From positions 1 to 6,473 of the forward strand of contig DNZB01000350.1 of the NCBI GenBank assembly GCA_003506635.1: 6,473 nucleotides of DNA, in the 5' to 3' direction. This stretch comes from Parvularcula sp. (GTDB taxonomy: Bacteria; Pseudomonadota; Alphaproteobacteria; Caulobacterales; Parvularculaceae). The stretch's first letter is position 1; every line of letters starts with the position of its first letter. Shown here piece after piece: positions 1 through 6,014 of this stretch. A program made the translations under genes and the position numbers. The notes beneath the pieces are model-generated. The model ran no database searches, was not told where the DNA came from, and saw only the letters and a list, made by a program, of their open reading frames with translations.

Positions 1-36
1 CTAGGCATTTTTCGAGCAGCGCCATCGCGACGCCCC

Positions 37-66
37 AAAAAAAAACGGGGCGCCGAAGCGCCCCGT
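37..66 (-). terminator. Intrinsic terminator of the TonB-dependent receptor gene
   Basis: Read on the minus strand this is a 9-bp perfect GC-rich stem (ACGGGGCGC pairing with GCGCCCCGT, plus-strand 58-66 with 45-53) closed by a stable TTCG tetraloop and followed by an uninterrupted run of T residues (plus-strand A-run 37-45). It begins 26 bases after the receptor stop codon, so it ends that transcript. There is no T-run on the plus-strand side, so it acts in one direction only. Confidence 0.93.
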
Positions 67-92
67 CATTGGTCCTGGTGCAGTCCGTTCGA

Positions 93-3000
93 CTAGAACG
101 ACGCCCCGGCGCCGATGAAATAACGGCGACCGAAGAGGTCGAAGTCATCGACGAACCCGACCTGCACCGGCGGCTCCTTGTCGAACAGGTTCACGACGCC
201 CGCCCTGACAGTGAAGTTGTCGTTGATCGTATAGACGGCCGTGAGGTCGTGTTGTGCGAAGCGGCCCGTCTCACTGAACGGCTCCAGACCGGAGTCGGTG
301 TTGACCAGGAAGGCGTTGCTTTCGTTGATTTCCGTGCTGGTCTGGAAATCGAGGTCATGTGACAGGCGCAGATTTTTGTATTCCCACGCCGTTGTGAACA
401 GGAAGCGCACGCGCGGATAGTTCGTGCCGCCCACGAGGTTCCCGTCAAGTTCCGTCGCGTCCGTCGGATCTACGATATTCGCGAAATCATTGCGACGGAG
501 CAGGTACGTCCCGCGCGCATTGAATGTGAGCGATCCTGGAATCGCCCCGTCTTTCGCCCACCAGCCGCTTGCGAGATCGAAGCTGTATCTGGCGGCGAAG
601 TCGATGCCGCGCGTCTCGATCGACGAAAAATTCACCGCGCCCTGGATGAAGTCTGTAATTTCAAACGTGCCTGGATCGCGGGAGAACGTGTTGCAGAACG
701 GCGTATTCGGAACATTGCCGTCGACGCAGAGGTTCACGACGGATTGAATGCCGGCGGCGGCAATCGCGTCCTGGATGCGGATGTTGAAGAAGTCGACAAC
801 GAGCGAGAAATTCTCGATCTGTCGCGGCGTCCAGATCAGGCTCGCCGTATAGCTGCGCGAGCGCTCTTCCAACAGGAAGGGGTTGCCGGCGTTGTTGCCG
901 GGATTCGACGTGCCCGGATTGGGGTCGACATACGAAGCCGGCACGCCAAGCAAGGCGCAGTTGGCGATGCGGTTTGCTTGAATGACCGGGTCCGCCGTTG
1001 CGTTGATGATCGGCTGCGAGCAGGGGTCGTTGATCTGAATGAAGGTCTGGCTCGCTGGCGCAAAGAGTTCGTCGAGGTTCGGCGCGCGCACGGCGGTTCC
1101 GTAAGTGCCCCGCAACTTCAACGAGTCATTGATTTCCCAAAGCCCGTTCGCGTTCCACGTCGTAACTGTGCCGATCGTCGAATAGTCGGAGACGCGCACC
1201 GCGCCGCCAGCTTCGAGTTTTTTGATCATCGGCAGGTCGGAAAGCAGCGGAATCGCCGCTTCGAAGAAACCTTCCGTGACGTCGAAGTCACGCTTTGCGA
1301 AATCGGAGCCCGTGTTGGCGAACAAGACGCGCGGATCGGTGTCCTGGAATTCGACCGTGCCTTGCGCCGATTCACGACGATATTCGCCGCCAAAGGCGAC
1401 GCCGATCGGGCCGGCGCCCCAAAGGTCGAAGAGTTCGCCTGAAGCAAAGGCCAGCACGTCATGCTGGCGATTTTCGTTGGTGCGACCGATGCTGGTGAGG
1501 ACGTATGGGATGGTCGGCGTCAGGCCGCCCTGTCCGAACAGGCTGCCCGGAATACATCCGGCGATGTTCGGATCGGTCGGATCGAAACCGGCGACCCCTT
1601 GCGCTGCAAGAAGCTGCACACGGCAGACCGTCTGGCCGGCGACGCCGTTCACAAGGCCGGCGGTGTCAGTGACCGCGTCGACCGCATTCTGGAGCCGCTC
1701 AACGTCGATCGTGCCGATCTCGTCGTTGCGGTCCTTGACCTCGCCATAGGTGTACCCGATTTCCCAATTGAAATTATTGAAAAACAGGGCCTTTTCTGCG
1801 TCACCCTTGAAGCCGCCGACGAACCGCAATGTTTCGCGCTGCAGATCCTGCGGGCGCCCGCCGAAGTCGGTCGTGAAGACCCGGATTTGCGCCCGCGGGT
1901 CAGCGACCGTACCCGTCGGCGCGGCGTTCACGGCCGTGCTGGCGAAGGTGGTGCGGGTGTTTCCGAGGATCGCGGCCTGGACATTGGCGGGCAGGAACGG
2001 ATTGACGTTGCCGATCGCGAATGCGGTCAGCGCGGTCAGCCCTGGCGCCGGCGCGCCAGCCGCAATCGGGAGGAGCTGGACGTCGAAAAACGCTGGTTGG
2101 AAGCTGTCGAGGACGTTTTCGCGAACATATTTGCCTTCGACAAACGCTTTGATGTTCGGCGTAAGCTTGAAAGAAGCCCCAGCCTGGAATCGAAGTGCGT
2201 CGTTTTCCGGCAGCCGCGAGTCGCGGAATGACGACAAAACGTCGCCGCTGCCGTTCTGGACGATCGTCCGCAACGTGCCCGTGGGGTCGCGGAACGTGCC
2301 GAAATTCGGGAGCACCGACGCTCCGCCAGGTGCGAACTGGAACGAGAATCCAGGATCGATAATAAAGCAGTTGCCGGAGGTAAGGCTCGCCGGCGCGCAG
2401 GAAACGAACGGAATATTGATTCCGTCGGTAATGCCGTTCTGGCGGATGTCATGCGCCAGCGTCAGGATACCGCCGGTCGGACGTGAAATGCTGGTCAGGT
2501 TGCCGGCGAGAAGGATGTTGTCTGTTACGCCGTCAACCGGATTGCCGGCCGGATCGACATCGACGTTGAAAAGAAGCGCGTCGTTCAAGAACGGCGACAG
2601 ATCTCGTTCAAGGACCTCATCGCCCTCTTCATATTCAGCGCTGAGATAGACATTCAGGCGGTCATCCAGCAAATTTTTGCCGATGAGGCCCGAAAACCGG
2701 TAGTTAAAATCCTCAAGCCCCTGGTTGATTGAAGCGCCGGCGACATCGAGTTCAACGCCATCAAATTCCTCGTCAAGAACAAAGTTGACGACCCCCGACA
2801 CAGCGTCCGAACCGTAAACGGCCGACGACGCGCCGGTGACGACGTCGACATTCTTGATCAGCAGCCGCGGGATTGAATCGACGTCGACGGCAGCCGTCCC
2901 CGGCGAGGCGCCGACATGGCGGCGGCCATTGACCAGCACCAGGGTCCGGTCGACGCCGAGATTGCGCAGGTTCAAAAGGCTGAGGCCGCCGTCGCCAAGG

Positions 3001-3305
3001 CCGGCGCCGGTTGTGTCCTCAGGAACCACCGACCCCTGCAGCGCGGGAATGTCGGCGAGAAAATCGATGAGGTTTGCTTCGCCCGAATTGATGACGTCTT
3101 CGCCAGAGAATTGTTGAAGCGGTTGCGGAGCGTCGAGCGCGCCGCGTGAAATGCGCGAGCCAGTGACAACAATTTCATCGGCGGGCGCGCCTTGCTGCGC
3201 GAACGCCGCCGAGACGCAAAGCGGAAGCGACGCAGCGCCAGAAACTAGCGCCGCCCGAAACGCCCGCCCGCCACCGCGTCGCGATTTAATTGCCGAAAGT
3301 GTCAT
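93..3305 (-). CDS. TonB-dependent outer-membrane receptor
   Basis: Outer-membrane active transporter that would import a scarce or bulky ligand using energy passed on by TonB-ExbB-ExbD. The 1070-residue product has an export signal: basic residues 8-17, a hydrophobic stretch, and AFA before a likely cleavage near 36/37. A TonB box follows (DEIVVTG, 43-49). The plug domain lies at about 55-178, with typical motifs LNLRNLGVDRTLVLVNGRR (111-129) and VVTGASSAVYGSDAVSGVV (155-173). The rest is the 22-strand-type barrel. It ends with a VVNLFDKEPP segment and a terminal aromatic Phe (FIGAGASF), the usual outer-membrane C-terminus. The length is typical of the larger receptors in alphaproteobacteria. 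The ATG has a modest AGGG-type ribosome site 8 bases upstream. No transporter, TonB, enzyme or regulator gene lies beside it here, so the substrate cannot be named. The LacI-like site upstream hints at a carbohydrate, by inference only. Confidence 0.96.
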   Translation of the reverse strand: MTLSAIKSRRGGGRAFRAALVSGAASLPLCVSAAFAQQGAPADEIVVTGSRISRGALDAPQPLQQFSGEDVINSGEANLIDFLADIPALQGSVVPEDTTGAGLGDGGLSLLNLRNLGVDRTLVLVNGRRHVGASPGTAAVDVDSIPRLLIKNVDVVTGASSAVYGSDAVSGVVNFVLDEEFDGVELDVAGASINQGLEDFNYRFSGLIGKNLLDDRLNVYLSAEYEEGDEVLERDLSPFLNDALLFNVDVDPAGNPVDGVTDNILLAGNLTSISRPTGGILTLAHDIRQNGITDGINIPFVSCAPASLTSGNCFIIDPGFSFQFAPGGASVLPNFGTFRDPTGTLRTIVQNGSGDVLSSFRDSRLPENDALRFQAGASFKLTPNIKAFVEGKYVRENVLDSFQPAFFDVQLLPIAAGAPAPGLTALTAFAIGNVNPFLPANVQAAILGNTRTTFASTAVNAAPTGTVADPRAQIRVFTTDFGGRPQDLQRETLRFVGGFKGDAEKALFFNNFNWEIGYTYGEVKDRNDEIGTIDVERLQNAVDAVTDTAGLVNGVAGQTVCRVQLLAAQGVAGFDPTDPNIAGCIPGSLFGQGGLTPTIPYVLTSIGRTNENRQHDVLAFASGELFDLWGAGPIGVAFGGEYRRESAQGTVEFQDTDPRVLFANTGSDFAKRDFDVTEGFFEAAIPLLSDLPMIKKLEAGGAVRVSDYSTIGTVTTWNANGLWEINDSLKLRGTYGTAVRAPNLDELFAPASQTFIQINDPCSQPIINATADPVIQANRIANCALLGVPASYVDPNPGTSNPGNNAGNPFLLEERSRSYTASLIWTPRQIENFSLVVDFFNIRIQDAIAAAGIQSVVNLCVDGNVPNTPFCNTFSRDPGTFEITDFIQGAVNFSSIETRGIDFAARYSFDLASGWWAKDGAIPGSLTFNARGTYLLRRNDFANIVDPTDATELDGNLVGGTNYPRVRFLFTTAWEYKNLRLSHDLDFQTSTEINESNAFLVNTDSGLEPFSETGRFAQHDLTAVYTINDNFTVRAGVVNLFDKEPPVQVGFVDDFDLFGRRYFIGAGASF

Positions 3306-3413
3306 AGTTTGAGCCCTTTATTTTGAGTTCGCTGCCAAAAGACATTCACCGAAGAGAGTGGCCCCCAAATCGTGATGGCTGCTTATTTTTGCTTATGGAG
3401 CCGTCAAAATCCG

Positions 3414-3442
3414 AGGCTATTGAAAGCGAATGCCAAGGTCAA
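3414..3442 (-). promoter_or_regulatory. Candidate promoter for the TonB-dependent receptor
   Basis: On the minus strand TTGACC (plus 3437-3442, five of six matches to the -35 consensus) is followed after exactly 17 bases by TAGCCT (plus 3414-3419, a weak three of six match to the -10). Transcription would begin near 3407 and leave a leader of about 100 bases before the receptor ATG. The spacing and -35 are good, while the -10 is poor. Alphaproteobacterial -10 elements often depart from the E. coli consensus, so this is plausible but unproven. Confidence 0.4.
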
Positions 3443-3450
3443 AGCGCTTT
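3441..3450. promoter_or_regulatory. Perfect palindrome AAAGCGCTTT, LacI-family-like operator core
   Basis: The ten bases AAAGCGCTTT are a perfect inverted repeat around a central CG, the layout seen in LacI/GalR-family operators (A/T-rich arms around a central CG, as in the cre-type NNAANCGNTTNN pattern). The site overlaps the candidate receptor -35 by two bases, a position where a bound repressor would block polymerase. A half-site copy AAAGCG recurs at 3423-3428 inside the promoter spacer. The symmetry does not extend past 10 bp, and no LacI-type regulator gene is in the window, so the assignment to a family is inference. Confidence 0.4.
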
Positions 3451-3641
3451 TGTGGTTAGCAGATGAAACTCCCCAGCCTGTGTCCTTGCTGCATCATTGG
3501 GTGTGGCGTAATGGTGGTCCGCTAGGTAAAGTCTGGGGCCAAGTCTATAAGCGCCGACTGCGATTGTCCTTGGGTTGAAGGGCGATCAGCATCGGACACG
3601 GCGCCCTTGCGCACGCTGCGCGCTGCGGGTCGTCAAGCACC

Positions 3642-3650
3642 AGGAGGTGA
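3642..3650 (+). promoter_or_regulatory. Very strong Shine-Dalgarno AGGAGGTGA
   Basis: AGGAGGTGA is an essentially full-length match to the anti-Shine-Dalgarno tail of 16S rRNA and sits three bases before the ATG at 3654. Measured from the GGAGG core the spacing is six bases. It fixes this start over the in-frame ATG at 3669, whose only upstream purine run (CGGAG) lies about one base away. It is the best ribosome site in the window. Confidence 0.85.
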
Positions 3651-3653
3651 CTT

Positions 3654-4163
3654 ATGGTTAGTCGGAGAATGAAGCTGTCAATTCTGAGCGCTGCGTCCCT
3701 CGGCGTTTATTCGACCGTAGCCGGCGCTGCTCCCCTGCCCATGAGCGCCTGCCTTTCCGAACAGGACGCGGCGGATTTTTGCGCCAGGCTCGGCGAATCT
3801 CAGGCGACCGCATGCCTTGCATCGGTCAAGACGCCGGCGGGCGCCGGGCTGGCGTCAGCGCCCGCGTCGCCGAGCGCGGCCGAGGGCGATTTCAAATTCA
3901 TGCCGGAGTTCGCGGCGACGCGCGCGTTTTCACGAGGCGCGCGGTTCAATGGCGTTGTCTATCGGGCATGGAAGGGCGGCGACGGCGAACACCTGGTGGT
4001 GCTGAGTTCTGGCGATGTGTGGAACCTCGGCGACCGCGGCGATGTCCTGCCGGCGCCCGGCGATGCCGTTCGATTCAGGCCGGACCTTTCGGGCGGCTGG
4101 ACGATGGTCATTGCGAAGTCAAAGGATGCCGCGCGCGCAAAGCCTTTCTCAGTTGCGAAATAA
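3654..4163 (+). CDS. Exported protein of unknown function
   Basis: I do not recognise this 169-residue protein as a named family. It begins with a signal peptide: basic residues at 4, 5 and 7, a hydrophobic core at about 8-23, and an AGA site with cleavage near 25/26. A short cysteine-containing segment follows (Cys33, Cys43, Cys54). Next come an Ala/Pro-rich linker (about 58-77) and a glycine- and valine-rich C-terminal half (about 95-155) that looks like a small beta domain. In that half, VVLSSGDVWNLG (115-126) followed by LPAPGDAVRFRP (132-143) loosely resembles the 'NGQVWRQ...GD.V' pattern of small alphaproteobacterial exported beta proteins; this is a weak resemblance by eye. The odd number of cysteines means one is probably free. 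The gene is monocistronic by layout: divergent from the receptor, convergent with yciB, with no clear terminator. The start is fixed by the strong ribosome site. Confidence 0.85.
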   Translation: MVSRRMKLSILSAASLGVYSTVAGAAPLPMSACLSEQDAADFCARLGESQATACLASVKTPAGAGLASAPASPSAAEGDFKFMPEFAATRAFSRGARFNGVVYRAWKGGDGEHLVVLSSGDVWNLGDRGDVLPAPGDAVRFRPDLSGGWTMVIAKSKDAARAKPFSVAK

Positions 4164-4280
4164 GATCAGGCGCCTCCTGGCGCGACGCTTGTGCGGATTG
4201 CCGGATTCCAGAATCAGTGATTTGCGCAGGTTCCGTCAGGTCATGTGATTTTGCGTAAGACCCGTACCGACGGCTGCGAG

Positions 4281-4883
4281 TCACTCTCGGTCAAGACGGC
4301 GCTCGTCCGTTCTTCCGGCGTTCTTCAATGTCAGCGGCAGGTTGAGCAGCATGAACAGCCCAACAAGCGGGAAGCCGATGACGAGCCGGGAATTGACCCA
4401 GACTTCGGTGGTCTGCGTCAAACGGATTGCTTCATTCAGGCCGCCCATGAAAATGAAGAAAAGGCCCCATCGGATCGCCAGGATCTTCCAGACGCGATCG
4501 GGCAGGGTGAAGGCGTGGCTGAAAAGCAGTTTCCAGACATTCAGCCCGAACGCCATCGCGCCGAAAATCGCCGCCGAATAGAAAAGGTAAACGAAGGTCG
4601 GCTTCATCTTGATGAGCGTTTCATCATGGAGCGCCAGCGTCAGCCCGCCAAACGCGAGCACGAGCGCCAGCGTCACGATGAGGACCGGCGGGACCGCGCG
4701 TGTGCGCAACCAGGCAACGCCGGCCGCCAGCGCCGTCGCCGCCATGAAGATCGCCGTCGCGACATAAATTGCGTTGTCGGGATCGCGCCTATTGAAAATG
4801 TTGAACGCCCCGACAAAGACGATGATCGGCCCAAGATCGAGCAGGATCTGGCCGGCGCCGCGGGCGGTTTCTCTTGCGCTCAT
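4281..4883 (-). CDS. yciB: YciB/IspZ family inner-membrane protein
   Basis: A 200-residue polytopic inner-membrane protein of the YciB (intracellular septation protein A, IspZ) family. In enterobacteria this family is linked to cell-envelope synthesis and division. Its exact biochemical role is unsettled. Hydrophobic segments lie near residues 14-30, 38-58, 66-83, 97-117, 133-148 and 165-183. The family signature is clear: LDLGPIIVFVGAF (15-27), then GGLTL (79-83), then the conserved DETLIKMKPTFVYLF stretch (87-101), Trp139 before a Phe-rich helix, NEAIR (150-154) and a WV pair (162-163). The C-terminus is charged. The ATG has only a weak AAGG three bases upstream, but an in-frame TAG about 70 bases upstream and no alternative start codon between make it the only choice. 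It converges with the exported-protein gene across a 117-base gap holding a 5-bp hairpin (4170-4183) without a T-run. Confidence 0.93.
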   Translation of the reverse strand: MSARETARGAGQILLDLGPIIVFVGAFNIFNRRDPDNAIYVATAIFMAATALAAGVAWLRTRAVPPVLIVTLALVLAFGGLTLALHDETLIKMKPTFVYLFYSAAIFGAMAFGLNVWKLLFSHAFTLPDRVWKILAIRWGLFFIFMGGLNEAIRLTQTTEVWVNSRLVIGFPLVGLFMLLNLPLTLKNAGRTDERRLDRE

Positions 4884-4926
4884 GCGCCTTGATACGCGTG
4901 ATGACCTTCGCCGGATGAGCCTGGCC

Positions 4927-4956
4927 TTCGACTTCCCGCCGCCGCCGGTCTAATCT
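4927..4956 (+). promoter_or_regulatory. Candidate promoter for the small membrane gene and ddaH
   Basis: TTCGAC (4927-4932) is followed after 17 bases by CTAATC (4950-4955), or after 18 by TAATCT (4951-4956). The TCTAATCT block resembles alphaproteobacterial -10 elements of the CTAnAT type. It is the only A/T-rich patch in the 101-base gap between divergent yciB and the small gene and lies about 30 bases before that gene's ATG. It rests on position and a partial match only. Confidence 0.3.
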
Positions 4957-4984
4957 GGAGCCGAAGAGCAAAGGGGGCGCCGCC

Positions 4985-5161
4985 ATGCCGAAATGGCTAT
5001 CGTCGCTGTTGATCGCCGCGGGGTTTTTCGCGCTCATCGGGCTCGCGTTTTTTCCGCGCTTCGTGGAGGTGCATATCGTCATAATGGACAACTCCACCAA
5101 CACCTTCGGCGCGCCCGGCGATCACAGCGCGCCCGCGCCCATCGCCCGACCGCAGGATTGA
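4985..5161 (+). CDS. Small single-pass membrane protein upstream of ddaH
   Basis: A 58-codon gene. Its product starts MPKWLSSLLIAAGFF, with a single Lys near the N-terminus, one hydrophobic helix (about residues 4-23, ending AFFP) and then Arg25. A polar tail follows (VEVHIVIMD at about 28-36, then a Ser/Pro/Ala-rich end). This reads as a single-pass inner-membrane protein or uncleaved signal anchor; there is no obvious signal-peptidase site. A good ribosome site, AAGGGGG (4971-4977), lies seven bases before the ATG. Its stop TGA (5159-5161) falls two bases before the TTG start of ddaH, so the two are almost certainly co-transcribed and may be translationally coupled. I do not recognise the family. 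A longer frame that runs through the same bases and continues into ddaH has no ribosome site of its own here. Being short, the gene is easily missed. Confidence 0.72.
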   Translation: MPKWLSSLLIAAGFFALIGLAFFPRFVEVHIVIMDNSTNTFGAPGDHSAPAPIARPQD

Positions 5162-5163
5162 CG

Positions 5164-5940
5164 TTGTACGCGCCGTTCTCCTTTAAGCGCGCGCTTGTGC
5201 GCGCGCCGTCGAAATCCGTCACCAGCGGCCTTCGCGCGCATGGCGGCGAAGGGCCTTCTTACGACGGCGTCGCGCGTGAGCACCGGGCCTATATCGCCGC
5301 CCTCGCGGAAGCGGATATTACGGTCGACATCCTGCCGCCGCTTGAAGAATTCCCGGATGCGGTCTTCATCGAAGACCCGGCGCTTGTCTTTCCGGAAGGC
5401 GCGATCTTGCTCCGCCCCGGCGCACCCTCGCGCTACGGCGAGGCGGCGGCGTTGGCGAAGGAGCTGACGGCGCGGTTCGACGAGACGCAAGCGCTCGATG
5501 TCGGCTTTGCCGATGGCGGCGACGTTCTCAATCTAGGCGACCGCATTCTGATCGGCGTTTCGGCGCGCACCAATGAAGCGGGCGCTGAGCGCCTGGCGCG
5601 CCTGCTCGAAAAGTTCGGCCGGCGCGCCGAAGCCGTAGCGACGCCGCCGGGCGTTCTTCACTTCAAGACGGATTGCGCGCTCATCGATCATGAGACGGTC
5701 CTGGCGACGCCCCGCCTCGCAAAATCGGGCTTTTTCAAGGGCTTTCGCCTCATCGAAACGGCGCTGGGCGAGGAGAGGGCGGCCAACGCGCTGCGGGTCA
5801 ACGGCGATCTTTTGATCACGGCCGGATGCCCGCGAACCGCCGAGCGCCTTTCGGACGTCCGGGCGAGGGTCATTCCGCTTTCAACCGCCGAGATTGCGAA
5901 AATCGACGCCGGCCTGTCGTGCATGTCGCTGCGCTGGTGA
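5164..5940 (+). CDS. ddaH: Dimethylargininase (N(G),N(G)-dimethylarginine dimethylaminohydrolase)
   Basis: A 258-residue cytoplasmic enzyme of the guanidine-modifying (arginine deiminase-like) superfamily. It is predicted to hydrolyse asymmetric mono- or dimethylarginine to citrulline plus the methylamine. Compared with the Pseudomonas aeruginosa enzyme (254 residues), the whole active site is present: FPDAVFIEDPAL (63-74) supplies Asp65, Glu70 and Asp71; LHFK (165-168) gives the catalytic His166; and KIDAGLSCMSLRW (246-258) gives the nucleophile Cys253. At the position of the bacterial Glu114 it has Asp117 (ADGGDV), as in mammalian DDAH. GARTNEAG-like binding segment SARTNEAG is at 133-140. 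No signal peptide. The start is TTG: AGGA (5154-5157) lies six bases before TTG 5164, and residues then align with family N-termini. A second TTG at 5158 overlaps the upstream stop as TTGA and would add two residues. An arginine deiminase-type substrate cannot be excluded. Confidence 0.92.
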   Translation: MYAPFSFKRALVRAPSKSVTSGLRAHGGEGPSYDGVAREHRAYIAALAEADITVDILPPLEEFPDAVFIEDPALVFPEGAILLRPGAPSRYGEAAALAKELTARFDETQALDVGFADGGDVLNLGDRILIGVSARTNEAGAERLARLLEKFGRRAEAVATPPGVLHFKTDCALIDHETVLATPRLAKSGFFKGFRLIETALGEERAANALRVNGDLLITAGCPRTAERLSDVRARVIPLSTAEIAKIDAGLSCMSLRW

Positions 5941-5949
5941 GGCAGGCTC

Positions 5950-5978
5950 TTGGCCGCAGCGGGGCTTCACCCTAGATT
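5950..5978 (+). promoter_or_regulatory. Candidate promoter for the DUF6491-like gene
   Basis: In the 74-base gap after ddaH, TTGGCC (5950-5955) is followed after 16 bases by CTAGAT (5972-5977), or after 17 by TAGATT (5973-5978). Both resemble alphaproteobacterial housekeeping promoter elements. A start near 5985 would leave a leader of about 30 bases. The gap has no terminator, so read-through from ddaH is also possible. Confidence 0.35.
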
Positions 5979-6014
5979 GAGGTCGGGCAGGGCGTCTGAC
6001 GAGAGGAACCGGTT

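Larger units (their letters stand above)
3306..3653. other. Divergent AT-richer intergenic region between receptor and exported-protein genes
   Basis: These 348 bases separate two divergent genes and run at about half G+C, clearly below the flanking coding DNA. They contain a candidate minus-strand promoter with an overlapping palindrome (3414-3450), two direct copies of TGCTTAT spaced exactly 10 bases apart (3380-3386 and 3390-3396), a second TTGACG -35-like hexamer on the minus strand (3402-3407, without a convincing -10), and a 5-bp GCGCA/TGCGC hairpin (3609-3621). A 68-codon reading frame (3372-3578, GTG start) has no ribosome site and no recognisable domain, and I do not call it a gene. 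I see no convincing riboswitch, although the length leaves room for a leader RNA. Confidence 0.6.

Noticed and set aside
1..25. Possible start of a minus-strand gene running off the left edge (ATG at 25, reading MALLEKCL)
   Set aside because: Only eight codons are visible and the sole ribosome-site candidate is the GGGG beside the terminator, so a gene cannot be supported.
744..2649. Long plus-strand open frames (232, 256 and 299 codons) antisense to the TonB receptor
   Set aside because: They are complements of a GC-rich, codon-biased gene, carry no ribosome sites or domains, are Arg-rich in the way such shadows are, and overlap each other.
3306..3413. Cobalamin riboswitch in the receptor leader, suggested by a GCCACT on the minus strand
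   Set aside because: None of the other conserved B12-box or flanking elements is present, and the leader from the candidate start is too short for one.
3372..3578. 68-codon frame in the intergenic region
   Set aside because: GTG start with no ribosome site, no domain, and it lies over the receptor promoter. Kept only as a possible gene remnant in the findings.
4170..4183. GCGCC/GGCGC hairpin between the exported-protein gene and yciB as a terminator
   Set aside because: The stem has only five base pairs and there is no T-run on either strand.
4245..4892. A 215-codon plus-strand frame opposite yciB
   Set aside because: Its composition (very rich in Arg, Glu, Asp and Gln) is that of an antisense shadow of a membrane protein, while the minus strand gives a full YciB with all family motifs.
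4993..5163. N-terminal extension of ddaH from the ATG at 4993
   Set aside because: It is read in a different frame from the well-supported small membrane gene, is Arg/Ala-rich, and has no counterpart in DDAH enzymes, which start about 10 residues before the ALVR segment.
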